DNA of 64,000 nucleotides, from positions 1,798,001 through 1,862,000 of the forward strand of contig NZ_JAVDQF010000001.1 in assembly GCF_031454135.1 (NCBI RefSeq), read 5' to 3'. Made by a program: the position numbers and the translations under genes. The DNA is from Arthrobacter russicus (GTDB lineage: Bacteria; Actinomycetota; Actinomycetes; Actinomycetales; Micrococcaceae). Within the stretch, counting starts at the first letter, position 1. The number at the start of each line of letters is the position of its first letter. The notes below the pieces were generated by a model that saw nothing but the letters and a program-made list of their open reading frames with translations, made no database searches and had not been told where the DNA came from. This document shows, piece by piece, positions 25,300 through 33,836 of this stretch.

Positions 25300-25872
25300 T
25301 CAGTCCAGCCCGAGTTCGTCCTTGCTGAACGCCGCCAGATAACGGACGCCGGTTTCCTGTTCGATCAAGGCCTGCGCGCCGGTTGCGCGGTCCACGATCA
25401 CGGCGACCGCCTGCACCTCGCCGCCCGCGTTCCGCACGCCTTCGACGGCCTGCAGTGGCGAAGCTCCGGTGGTCGACGTGTCTTCCAGCACGACGACGGC
25501 GCGGCCCTGCACCGAAGGCCCTTCGACCTGGCGCTTCATACCGTGCGCCTTCTGCTCCTTGCGCACCACGAAGGCGTCGATCTTCCGGTCCCGGGCCGCC
25601 GCGGTGTGCATGATCGCGGTGCCGACCGGGTCTGCGCCCAAGGTCAGGCCGCCGGCCGCCTCGAACTCGATGCCGGCGTCGTCGAGCAGGTCCAACATCA
25701 CCCGGCCGACCAATCCGCTGGCTTCGTGGTGCAGCGTGATCCGGCGCAGGTCGATGTAGTAGTCGGCTTCTTTTCCGCTGGAGAGCGTCACTTTGCCGTG
25801 CACCACGGCAAGCTCCTTGATCAGTTCCAGCAGGCGGGCGCGGGCAGCGGCAGAATCCAAAGTCGAGGTCAT
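25300..25872 (-). CDS. pyrE: Orotate phosphoribosyltransferase
   Basis: Transfers the phosphoribosyl group of PRPP to orotate, giving OMP in pyrimidine synthesis. 190 residues with KVTLSSGKEADYYIDLRR at the N-terminus, GLTLGADPVGTAI, the flexible-loop region VVRKEQKAHGMKRQVEG, and the PRPP-binding motif VVVLEDTSTTGASPL. The start is set at MTSTLDSAAARARLLELI, where family homology begins. It stands alone rather than with other pyr genes; the neighbours are secreted glycosidases. The short gap upstream holds a partial GCGCGAACGCACAC element like those of the GTGTGCACTCG repeats. Confidence 0.95.
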   Translation of the reverse strand: MTSTLDSAAARARLLELIKELAVVHGKVTLSSGKEADYYIDLRRITLHHEASGLVGRVMLDLLDDAGIEFEAAGGLTLGADPVGTAIMHTAAARDRKIDAFVVRKEQKAHGMKRQVEGPSVQGRAVVVLEDTSTTGASPLQAVEGVRNAGGEVQAVAVIVDRATGAQALIEQETGVRYLAAFSKDELGLD

Positions 25873-25946
25873 GGCAGCAAGTTTATCGGCTCCCACCGGC
25901 AACCCCCGATCCGCGCGAACGCACACCTAAAGCAGCGGGAAGCGGG

Positions 25947-28900
25947 TTAGCTTCGCGGACGACGGCGGAGCGCGAGTACCACGGCGCCCGCGGCCAGTGA
26001 CCCGAAGCCGAGCAGCAACAGCGGCCAGATCTCGGTGCCGGTTTCAGCCAGCGGACCATTCGACTCGACCGCGGCCGGATTCACCGAGTTGCCCGATCCG
26101 CCACCGTCCGATTGACCGTTGCCCGATTGCCCCGCTCCGGCAACAACCAGAATCGCGCTGCTCGCCACAGTCGTGCCGATCAGCACCGCGGTCAGGGTAT
26201 GCGCCCCCGCGGGCACATCGGCCGGGATGGTCAGCTGCGCAGAACCGGTACCGTCAGCACCGACCGTCAGCGAACCCAACCGAACCGGCGTCGAATGCAA
26301 CCAGATTTCCACCGAAGCACCAGCATCGAAACCATTCAACGAGACTTTGATCCAACCACCGGCGACGGCGTTCTGTGGGGCTTCGATCTTCGGCGCAGCT
26401 GGTTGCACCGAAATCGGCGCAACGATCACTGCTGGCGCGGCCGCAGACACATTCCCGGCCTGATCGCTCGCCCGGTAGAGCAACGACAGCCCGCCGTCGC
26501 CAGCGGCCACCGGAGCGCTGTAGCCCTGCCAGGTCTGGCCGCCGTCGAGCGAATACTCGGTGGCGGCGATCCCGGAGCCGGCATCGCTGGCAGCTAGTGC
26601 GACCTTCCGGTCGGCAACCGTGGCCGAGACCTCCGGCAGCACGGTGTCGACTTTCAACGCCAGCGATTTGGCCGCCTCGACGTTGCCTGCCTTGTCCGTC
26701 GAACGGTATTCGAAGTTCTGCACCCCGTCCGGAACGCTGACCGGAGCGGTGTAATCAGTCCACGCGCTCCCGCCCGAGCGGTATTGTGTCGAAGCAGCCG
26801 CCACATTGTCGGTAGCACTCAAGGACACGGTCGGCGCGTTCAGATACCAGCCAGAGCCCGACGGCGTTCCGCTCACCGATGCAGTGGTCACCGGGGCCTC
26901 AGTATCCGGGGCCGCACAATTGAACTTCGCATTGCCCCAGATTCCATGCGCACCGTTGATCGCATCCGCATTGGCCGGATCAAGCGAGAGCTCCAGGTAC
27001 TGCACTCCGGTCAGATCGGTTTTGATCGGCTCCGGGGCAAATCCGGGTGTAAAGGTCCGGCTTTGATAGAGCTGCCGACCATCGCCGTTCACGGTGAAAA
27101 TGATCTTGCCGCCGAAGTCTTTCTCCAGACCCACCGCAGCACTGAACGAGCTGCATTGACCACCCAGGTAGTAGGTGATCTTGCTCGGCGCGTGTGCACC
27201 CAAGCCCTTGGCATAGCTCGGATTCGTGCCGGTTGCCGGATCGGTGTAGTTGATCGCGAGCGGCAAATCGGGAGAATCCACAGCGTCCTTGTTCGCCACG
27301 TCCTTGCCGATCACGCCATAACCATTGCTCGCGGACACCCAGGGCCAATCCGAAGCGAAGACATCCTGGTCCGGGGCTGCGGGCAGCTTCTGCGTGACCA
27401 CTTTCCAATCGAAGAACTTCACGTTCGTCGCCACCGGCAAGGTCACCGAGGCCAGTTCCTTGCCCGGGATCAGGCGCAATGAATTCGAGAACGCCTGGTA
27501 CTTGTACTGGGTGTACTCCGGTGACAGCCCATTGGCGTTGTTCCGGCCCTGACTCGAGACGGCAAGCACGCCGCCGCCCAGATCTTTGGGCTGCAACCAG
27601 TTGGGAAAGAACACTGTCTGCTTCTGCTTCGTGCCGTCCGCATAGGTCAGCGTGAGTTCGGGACTGACCCCCTTGCCGCTCGCTGCGGATGCCAGTACGG
27701 CCAGGTGTGTACCGGTCCCCTTCAAGGCGATGGTTTGGCCATTGAGCGCCACCGAGTTGTTCACGTCCGGACCAGCAGCCGGCCAGGTGTAGTTGATCAC
27801 CGTGCCGTCGGCGGTAGTTACCGGAACCGTGCCACCCGGCTTCACGCCGCCAGCCGGGATCGGAGCGGATGCCAGTTGCTCGGCCGCGAACGTCGCCCCT
27901 CCGCCGTCGAAATTGCCGCTCGCTTTGCCCGCAACCGTGGTCACTGACACCGCATTGAAGGCGCCTGCCAGGCTGCTGTAAGCGACATCCAATTGATTCG
28001 CGCCACTGACCGATTGCGCGGTTCCAGCGGAATCTTGGTAGCTCGCCACCGCCTCAAGCGTCTGCACGCCGGCGGCGGCTGCCTGACCTGGCACCACCAC
28101 GAACTTCGCCGTGACCGTGCCACCGGCGGGCACGTTGGCCACCGAATCACCGCTGACGGAATCCACCGTCCAACCGGTCGGCGTCTTGATACTCAGCTTC
28201 AGATCGGTCTTCGCGCGATCGCCGTTATTGCTGAAACTCGCGGTCGCCGTGGTCTTCGCCCCTTGGAAAACCTGCTTGTCCAGACTCAGCTTGACCTGCG
28301 CGGCCGTGGCATCCGAGTCTTTGCCGCCCACCGCGCTGCTGTCCTTCAGCACGACGACGGTGCTCGCGTCCTTCGCGACCTGGCCCGCCTTGACCCGGAC
28401 TGCTCCGGCGGCGGTGTCGTAATACCAGCCGGTCTGCGCGGCGTCGAAAGCCTTCTGGTCCACGAGCGCGGAAAGTTCGGCACCGTCCCTGACCACCGAG
28501 CTGGGCTTGGAGCCGGAATTCACTTTCAACTCATAGGGCCGAGACGCCGCCATACCGGAGTAATCCCCCTTGCGGGCGCCGATCGTCACCGTGACATCAC
28601 CGGCGTTCTTCGCTGGAGCCTGTACCGCGAAATCCTGCACGGTGTTTTTGCCTTGCTGGTAAGCACGACTGGTTTTGTCGTCTTCATACAAGCTGAAGGC
28701 AGACGAACCGCTCGGGTAGACGTTCAGGGTGAGTGCCGAATCTTCCGGCACCAGGGACGCGTTCCGAGCCACGATGCCTTGCGGCACCAATGCGCCGGCC
28801 CGCACGAACAACGGTAGGGTCTGCAGCGGTGCCTTGTAGCCATTGAGTGTCTGGCCGCCTTGGTAAACGTTCCCGGTCCAGTAATCCACCCACTGGCTGC

Positions 28901-30764
28901 CGGCCGGGAGCACGATGCCGTTGCGGATGTCGGTGCTGGCCGAAACCGGGGCCACCAGGTAGTCCGGGCCGAGCATGAACTGGTTGTTCGCCTCGGCGCT
29001 GTACGAGGCCGGATCCTGCGGGAACTCGAGCGCCATAGTACGGGCCATCGGGGTACCGTTCGCGTGCGAACCCGCTGCCAAGGAATAGATGTACGGCATC
29101 AGCTGCTGGCGCAACTGCAAGTACGATCGGTTGATCGCCGTGGCCGCGTCGCCGTACAACCAGGGGCGCTTGTCCGTGGGCGCCCAGCCGCTCATCGAGT
29201 AAAGCGCCGGCGCGAAGGCCTTCCATTGCAGATCCCGCACATAGCTTTCCGGCGAGCCGCCAAAGATGCCGTCTACATCGGCCGTGGTGAAAGCCAGACC
29301 CGAGTTTCCGGACCCGGCGATCGCCGGAACCTGCCAACGGATCGCGTCCAGGCTGCCGGTATGGTCTCCGGTCCATTGGATGCCGCAACGCTGGGAACCG
29401 GCCCAGCCTTCGACCATCAATGCGACTCCGCGATTCGCGGAATACTGCTCGATGCCGTTGTGCGCGGATTCGCAACCGGTCAACGCCATCCGGTAACCCT
29501 CGCCGACCCAGGCGACGTCGAGTTTGCGCAAGGCGATGCCGTCTTGACCGACCTCCAGCGGCTGGTTGGTCAACGAGCGCTGGGTCCAGAGCCCGGTCTT
29601 GAGATCGGCTACCTTTTGGATCTCCTGCACGGTGCCGCCGAGCCCCTTGCCGGGATTTGCCGGATCGTACGGGTCCGGGTCTTTGGTGTATTCGCAACCG
29701 TAACCGTCGTTGACCAGCATCCAGGCCCCGGGCATGTCGTTGGCTTTGAACTGTTCGGCGGTTTTCACTGCATCGAAAGTGTTTTGTTTCGGCGCCTTGG
29801 GATCGTTGAAACCTGAGGAGGAATAGTCCGGATTGGACCGGTTGTAGCAATCCGCATCTCCGTATTCAAGGGCATAGACCGGCGGCATCATCGGCCGACC
29901 GGTGAGCTTGGTGTAACCGTCCAAGGCCTGTTTGTAATCGCCCACGAAATAGTAGGCGTCGAAGCGCTTTTCCTGATGCGTGCTGGTTTCCAGCGGACTG
30001 GCAGCAGCCGGGGTGCTGCCGAAGTCGTAGCTGCCGGGCGCGAAGGTGTTGCGGAATACTCCGTAGCCGGCGCTGGACATGTAGTACGGCACCGCATTGG
30101 GGTTTCCGCCGTCGGCCCAGTTGTAGTCCTTGCTGATGTTGATCACTTGGCCGGTGTGCACCGAGCGTCCGTTCTGCATGCCGCCACCCAGGAATTGTTC
30201 GCCGGGTTGGCCCGCCAGGGCCTGAGTGGTCGACGAATTGCCGAAGCTCAATGGTGCCGCCTCAGTCCAGACCAGGCTCCCGTCGGCCCGGCGCAGGGTG
30301 AACTTCCCGCTGGCTTTGTCCACTTCCAGTTTCACCGCAGAGGTGGCGAGGGTGATCCTGGCGCCGTCGGTCACGGTCACCGGTACTGCGCTGAACTGAT
30401 CGGCTCCGACCACCAGATTGGCCGACCGCGCGGGGTCGTTCTGCGAAGTATTCGCCGGATCGCTCAAGGTCCCGCTGGGATCGGCTTGGATCCGGAAATT
30501 CTTGGCGTCCAGGAACGTGACCCGCAACGCTCCGGAGGCCGGTTTGAGCGTGATCCTCGCGCCGTCCTGCTGGAACCCGGAAATCGCACCGAGCGGTTTC
30601 CCGTTGGCATCGACTGGGACTTGGGCTTTGATCCCGGTGCTGGCCGGCGCCGCCGGGGCGGCTTCCGCGGACTGGACGCCGAACAGCGGCACCGCCCCCA
30701 AGACCAAGGCCGCGGCGATGCCTACGGCCACCGAGCGGTGTGACTTCAGGGCAGAGAAAAACAC
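25947..30764 (-). CDS. Giant sortase-anchored GH31 glycosidase with NPCBM and Ig-like domains
   Basis: 1605 residues. Signal peptide to about 35. GH31 N-domain and catalytic barrel about 40-640: the nucleophile is probably the Asp of LDVAWVGEGY (about 416) and the acid/base the Asp of WTGDHTGS (about 463), followed by FTTADVDGIFGGSPESY and ALYSMSGWA. C-terminal beta domains to about 790; a NEW3-type domain about 820-925 (FSNNGDRAKTDLKLSIKTP); an NPCBM domain about 1110-1290 (KGLGAHAPSKITYYLGGQC); two to three Ig-like modules with DKAGN and DQAGN repeats; LAETG at about 1572, a helix and RRRPRS. The barrel motifs recall the large secreted GH31 branch that contains alpha-N-acetylgalactosaminidases, but alpha-glucosidase or alpha-galactosidase activity cannot be excluded. 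A CRP-type site lies 31 bases upstream. Confidence 0.88.
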   Translation of the reverse strand: MFFSALKSHRSVAVGIAAALVLGAVPLFGVQSAEAAPAAPASTGIKAQVPVDANGKPLGAISGFQQDGARITLKPASGALRVTFLDAKNFRIQADPSGTLSDPANTSQNDPARSANLVVGADQFSAVPVTVTDGARITLATSAVKLEVDKASGKFTLRRADGSLVWTEAAPLSFGNSSTTQALAGQPGEQFLGGGMQNGRSVHTGQVINISKDYNWADGGNPNAVPYYMSSAGYGVFRNTFAPGSYDFGSTPAAASPLETSTHQEKRFDAYYFVGDYKQALDGYTKLTGRPMMPPVYALEYGDADCYNRSNPDYSSSGFNDPKAPKQNTFDAVKTAEQFKANDMPGAWMLVNDGYGCEYTKDPDPYDPANPGKGLGGTVQEIQKVADLKTGLWTQRSLTNQPLEVGQDGIALRKLDVAWVGEGYRMALTGCESAHNGIEQYSANRGVALMVEGWAGSQRCGIQWTGDHTGSLDAIRWQVPAIAGSGNSGLAFTTADVDGIFGGSPESYVRDLQWKAFAPALYSMSGWAPTDKRPWLYGDAATAINRSYLQLRQQLMPYIYSLAAGSHANGTPMARTMALEFPQDPASYSAEANNQFMLGPDYLVAPVSASTDIRNGIVLPAGSQWVDYWTGNVYQGGQTLNGYKAPLQTLPLFVRAGALVPQGIVARNASLVPEDSALTLNVYPSGSSAFSLYEDDKTSRAYQQGKNTVQDFAVQAPAKNAGDVTVTIGARKGDYSGMAASRPYELKVNSGSKPSSVVRDGAELSALVDQKAFDAAQTGWYYDTAAGAVRVKAGQVAKDASTVVVLKDSSAVGGKDSDATAAQVKLSLDKQVFQGAKTTATASFSNNGDRAKTDLKLSIKTPTGWTVDSVSGDSVANVPAGGTVTAKFVVVPGQAAAAGVQTLEAVASYQDSAGTAQSVSGANQLDVAYSSLAGAFNAVSVTTVAGKASGNFDGGGATFAAEQLASAPIPAGGVKPGGTVPVTTADGTVINYTWPAAGPDVNNSVALNGQTIALKGTGTHLAVLASAASGKGVSPELTLTYADGTKQKQTVFFPNWLQPKDLGGGVLAVSSQGRNNANGLSPEYTQYKYQAFSNSLRLIPGKELASVTLPVATNVKFFDWKVVTQKLPAAPDQDVFASDWPWVSASNGYGVIGKDVANKDAVDSPDLPLAINYTDPATGTNPSYAKGLGAHAPSKITYYLGGQCSSFSAAVGLEKDFGGKIIFTVNGDGRQLYQSRTFTPGFAPEPIKTDLTGVQYLELSLDPANADAINGAHGIWGNAKFNCAAPDTEAPVTTASVSGTPSGSGWYLNAPTVSLSATDNVAAASTQYRSGGSAWTDYTAPVSVPDGVQNFEYRSTDKAGNVEAAKSLALKVDTVLPEVSATVADRKVALAASDAGSGIAATEYSLDGGQTWQGYSAPVAAGDGGLSLLYRASDQAGNVSAAAPAVIVAPISVQPAAPKIEAPQNAVAGGWIKVSLNGFDAGASVEIWLHSTPVRLGSLTVGADGTGSAQLTIPADVPAGAHTLTAVLIGTTVASSAILVVAGAGQSGNGQSDGGGSGNSVNPAAVESNGPLAETGTEIWPLLLLGFGSLAAGAVVLALRRRPRS

Positions 30765-30794
30765 AACAGCCTCACTTCGTCCACGCTGACTTTA

Positions 30795-30810
30795 TGTGAT
30801 TGCAATCACA
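30795..30810. promoter_or_regulatory. Perfect CRP/GlxR-type palindrome upstream of GH31 gene
   Basis: TGTGATTGCAATCACA is a perfect 16-base palindrome and an exact TGTGA-N6-TCACA site, 31 bases before the GH31 start, in AT-rich DNA. Expected regulator: a cAMP-binding CRP/GlxR-family protein, giving catabolite control. So close to the start, it may instead repress. Confidence 0.65.
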
Positions 30811-30882
30811 TCATATCAATCATAAATAATCAACAGTTTGAACATGAGTGCCGCATAGCTCAACCAAATTTTCCGAGCAAGC

Positions 30883-30936
30883 GCACAGTTCACGCGAATG
30901 TTTTCGGTAAACACCCGCGCGAAGTGTGCACTCGCG
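30883..30936. repeat. Imperfect hairpin, copy C of GTGTGCACTCG repeat family
   Basis: Arms 30883-30903 and 30909-30929 pair at 17 of 21 positions around TCGGT or a longer loop; the right side runs into GTGTGCACTCGCGC. Closely resembles the element at 38042: both have TTTTCGG at the loop and AAGTGTGCACTCG at the right end. It lies in the ~310-base gap between the divergent GH31 and ROK genes; the rest of that gap holds the CRP-type site and a promoter. Confidence 0.65.
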
Positions 30937-30998
30937 CTTGGAGTGGTGGGGTGGAGTGGCGGGATTCGGAGATCAGGAAATTGATCGGGGAATTCCTG

Positions 30999-31026
30999 TT
31001 GCGCAGATCACTTTCCGGTGTATCTT
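30999..31026 (+). promoter_or_regulatory. Candidate promoter of ROK regulator gene
   Basis: TTGCGC, 16-base spacer, TATCTT, placed about 50 bases before the ROK start. Found by eye only. Confidence 0.4.
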
Positions 31027-31074
31027 GTTTTAATCGATAGGTAAGTTTCCAGACGATTGATTCGAGCGAACCCA

Positions 31075-32322
31075 ATGTCTACCGGACCCAGCAAACTCCG
31101 CATCATCAACGACCGTGCCGCGCTCAGCCACATCCTGCGCGCCGGTGAGATTTCCCGCGCCGAGCTCGAAGACCTGACCGGGCTTTCCAAACCGGCCACC
31201 GCGGACTTGCTGAGCCGCCTGGAATCCGCCGGCCTGGTGCAGAAGCAAGGCATGCGCTCGGGCGGTCCGGGCCCCAAAGCGCAACTCTGGGGAGTCCGGC
31301 CGGAGGTCGGATTCGCAGCCGGCGTGAACGTGACCCCGGCGAATATCGACGTGCAGATCACCGATCTGTCCGGCAACGTCGTATCACAGCACCAATTCGC
31401 AGCCTGCGCCTCGGCCGGAAGCGGCGTTCGGCGGGCCATCCAGGCCGCCTGCATCACCGCGAAAATCTCGGAACAGCAAATCCTGCACACGGTGATCGGC
31501 CTGCCCGGGGCCTTGGATCCGCGCAGCGGAATGCTCAAGTTCGCGCCGCATATGCCGGCCTGGAGCAATTACGACCTGATCGCTGCCCTGGACCTGGAGC
31601 TGGACATGCCGGTCACCGTGGAGAATGACGTCAACTTGATGGCCTTGGCCGAGCTCGACGGCGGTCTGGCCGCCGCAGCGGAGAACTTCGCCCTGGTCTG
31701 GATCGACACCGGCCTCGGCGCCGCAATCGTGATCCGTCGGGAACTCTTCCGCGGTTTCACCGGCGGAGCGGGCGAAATCGATTACCTTCCGGTACCCGAC
31801 CGGGCCGAGGCGGAGACCGGGTTGGACCGCCGTGGCGGCAAGTTCGGAAATCTGCTCAGCCCGCAGGCGATCGCGGCACTGGCCCGGGCCCATGGGCTGC
31901 CCGGGGACGACCCGGTGGAAACGTTGCGCACCGCAGCCCGGACCGGCTCGGCATCGGGTCATGCTGCGTTCCTGAACGATTTGGCTTTGCGGATCGCCAC
32001 CGGACTGTCCGCGATCGTGACCGTCCTGGACCCTGAACTGCTGTTGCTCGGCGGAGCCTTCGGCGTGGCCGGCGGTGAGCCCTTGGCGCAGCTGGTCCGG
32101 GAAAACCTCGGCGAAGTGATGAACGCACCGCACGGATCGACCGCCGAAGTCCTCGCGCTCGGGGTTCCCAGCCCAACCGCACCGAACCGCCAGGCCAAAC
32201 CAGTCGATGGAGCCCCGGTCGAAGGGATCCCGGCCGGCAACGCGCTGGCCGGAGCCAGTTCCTTAGCTCTGAAACACGCCCGCGAAAAGGCCTTCGAAAC
32301 CGGCTCGGTCATGACCGGCTAG
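31075..32322 (+). CDS. ROK family transcriptional regulator
   Basis: About 415 residues: an N-terminal winged helix-turn-helix (RAALSHILRAGEISRAELEDLTGLSKPATADLLSRLESAGLV) and a C-terminal sugar-kinase-like ROK domain with GLPGALD, VENDVNLMALAEL, VWIDTGLGAAIVI and FTGGAGEIDYL. The region after GAGEI, which in most ROK proteins has a His and a CxCGxxGC zinc motif, here reads DYLPVPDRAEAETGLDRRGG without those ligands, so sugar sensing may differ. Likely a repressor responding to the sugar imported by the ABC system that follows 135 bases downstream on the same strand. The ATG is used; a TTG six codons earlier is an alternative. Confidence 0.9.
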   Translation: MSTGPSKLRIINDRAALSHILRAGEISRAELEDLTGLSKPATADLLSRLESAGLVQKQGMRSGGPGPKAQLWGVRPEVGFAAGVNVTPANIDVQITDLSGNVVSQHQFAACASAGSGVRRAIQAACITAKISEQQILHTVIGLPGALDPRSGMLKFAPHMPAWSNYDLIAALDLELDMPVTVENDVNLMALAELDGGLAAAAENFALVWIDTGLGAAIVIRRELFRGFTGGAGEIDYLPVPDRAEAETGLDRRGGKFGNLLSPQAIAALARAHGLPGDDPVETLRTAARTGSASGHAAFLNDLALRIATGLSAIVTVLDPELLLLGGAFGVAGGEPLAQLVRENLGEVMNAPHGSTAEVLALGVPSPTAPNRQAKPVDGAPVEGIPAGNALAGASSLALKHAREKAFETGSVMTG

Positions 32323-32457
32323 CACCTCGAGAACGAAACCCGAACACAACTGCATCACTGCCATCACGCGCTGCCCCGGCATCCCGGTACCCGGTCGCGC
32401 GGCGATGGTTCGCACCCGAAAACCCGGCATCGACCCGGGCACCACTGAGGAGGAACC

Positions 32458-33834
32458 ATGCAGCACCGTCGCAAGAACCGCCGGACACCGTCGACCGGCC
32501 GAATCAGCAGTCCCGTCCCGGCAATCGTCCTGGCCGGGGCACTCGCCTTCGGCCTCACCGCATGCGGCGGCGTCGGCAACGGAACCGGCTCCGGCCAGGC
32601 CGCGGCAGCGCCGTCGTCGGACGAAAAGGTCAGCATCACCATTTGGAGCAAGTTCGCGGACCGTGAGCTCGCTGCGGTCAACGCGGTGCTGGACAAATTC
32701 CACCAGCTGCACCCGAACATCACGATCAAGAGTGAGGGCAATCAGGACGACGACAAGATCACCCAAGCGATCCGCGGCGGCAATGCACCGGATGTCGCGA
32801 TCTCCTTCACCACGGACAACATTGGCCAGTTCTGCAGCTCCGGCTCGTTCCAGAATTTGCAACCGTATTTGGACCGGGACAAAGTCGATCTGAATCAAAT
32901 CCCGCAAGCAACCCGCGACTACACCTCGTTCCAGGGGACCCGGTGCGCCATGCCAATGCTCGCGGACGTCTACGGCCTGTACTACAACAAGAAAATGTTC
33001 GAGGCCGCGGGCATTACCGCCCCACCAAAAACCATGAGCGAACTCGCTGAAGACGCCAAGAAGCTGACCCAGTTGAACGCCGACGGCAGCATCAAAGTAG
33101 CCGGTTTCGTACCCACCCCCGGATTCTACGAAAACACCGTACAAACGCTCACCCCGCAGTTCGGCGCCAAATGGCAGAACGCAGACGGGAAATCTGCCCT
33201 CGCGGGCGATCCCGCGTGGTCCACCATGCTCAATTGGCAAAAGGACCTCACCAATTTCTACGGTGCCGACAAGCTCACCCAATTCACCGCGGCTGCCGGC
33301 CAAGAATATTCGGCGGATAACAACTTCGAGACCGGCAAGACCGCGATGATGGTCGATGGCGAGTTCCGCACCGCCTTCATCGCCGCCGAAGCGCCCGACC
33401 TGGACTATGCGACGGCACCGTTCCCGGTCCCGGATGACAAGCCGGAACTCTACGGCACCGCCTACACGACCGGCACCATCATCGGCATTCCGAAAGGTGC
33501 CAAGAATGCGGGCGCAGCCTGGGAACTGGTCAAGTACTTGAGCACCGACACAGATGCCCTGGTTGATCTGGCCAATGCGCTCAAGAACGTGCCGACCACC
33601 GCGGATTCAGCGAAGTCACCCAATCTCAAACTCACGCCGCAATTTCAGACTTTCCTGGATCTGTTCAACGGCGGGAAGTTGCAGAACAACCCGTCCTCGA
33701 ACAACGGCGGCGCCTACATCAAGGTGGCCCAGGACTTCGCACTCAAGTACGCCAATGGCGGTGCACCGGATCTGGCCGCCGGGCTCAAAGAAGTCGACAG
33801 CCAAATCGATAATCTCTCGACGCTGGGGCACTAA
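32458..33834 (+). CDS. ABC transporter sugar-binding lipoprotein (family 1)
   Basis: 458 residues; a lipoprotein signal with lipobox FGLTAC at about residue 37-38 places it on the outer face of the membrane. The mature protein is a type 1 extracellular solute-binding protein: VSITIWSKFADRELAAVNAVLDKFHQLHPNITIK, GGNAPDVAISFTTDNIGQFC, YGLYYNKKMFEAAGI, MMVDGEFRTAFI, YTTGTIIGIPKGAKNAGAAWELVKYLS. A very strong GAGGAGG site lies 6 bases before the ATG, as expected for an abundant binding protein. Lead gene of an importer/GH4/kinase operon; ligand probably an oligosaccharide or glycoside. No ATPase gene is present, so a shared MsiK-like ATPase is likely. Confidence 0.93.
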   Translation: MQHRRKNRRTPSTGRISSPVPAIVLAGALAFGLTACGGVGNGTGSGQAAAAPSSDEKVSITIWSKFADRELAAVNAVLDKFHQLHPNITIKSEGNQDDDKITQAIRGGNAPDVAISFTTDNIGQFCSSGSFQNLQPYLDRDKVDLNQIPQATRDYTSFQGTRCAMPMLADVYGLYYNKKMFEAAGITAPPKTMSELAEDAKKLTQLNADGSIKVAGFVPTPGFYENTVQTLTPQFGAKWQNADGKSALAGDPAWSTMLNWQKDLTNFYGADKLTQFTAAAGQEYSADNNFETGKTAMMVDGEFRTAFIAAEAPDLDYATAPFPVPDDKPELYGTAYTTGTIIGIPKGAKNAGAAWELVKYLSTDTDALVDLANALKNVPTTADSAKSPNLKLTPQFQTFLDLFNGGKLQNNPSSNNGGAYIKVAQDFALKYANGGAPDLAAGLKEVDSQIDNLSTLGH

Positions 33835-33836
33835 AC

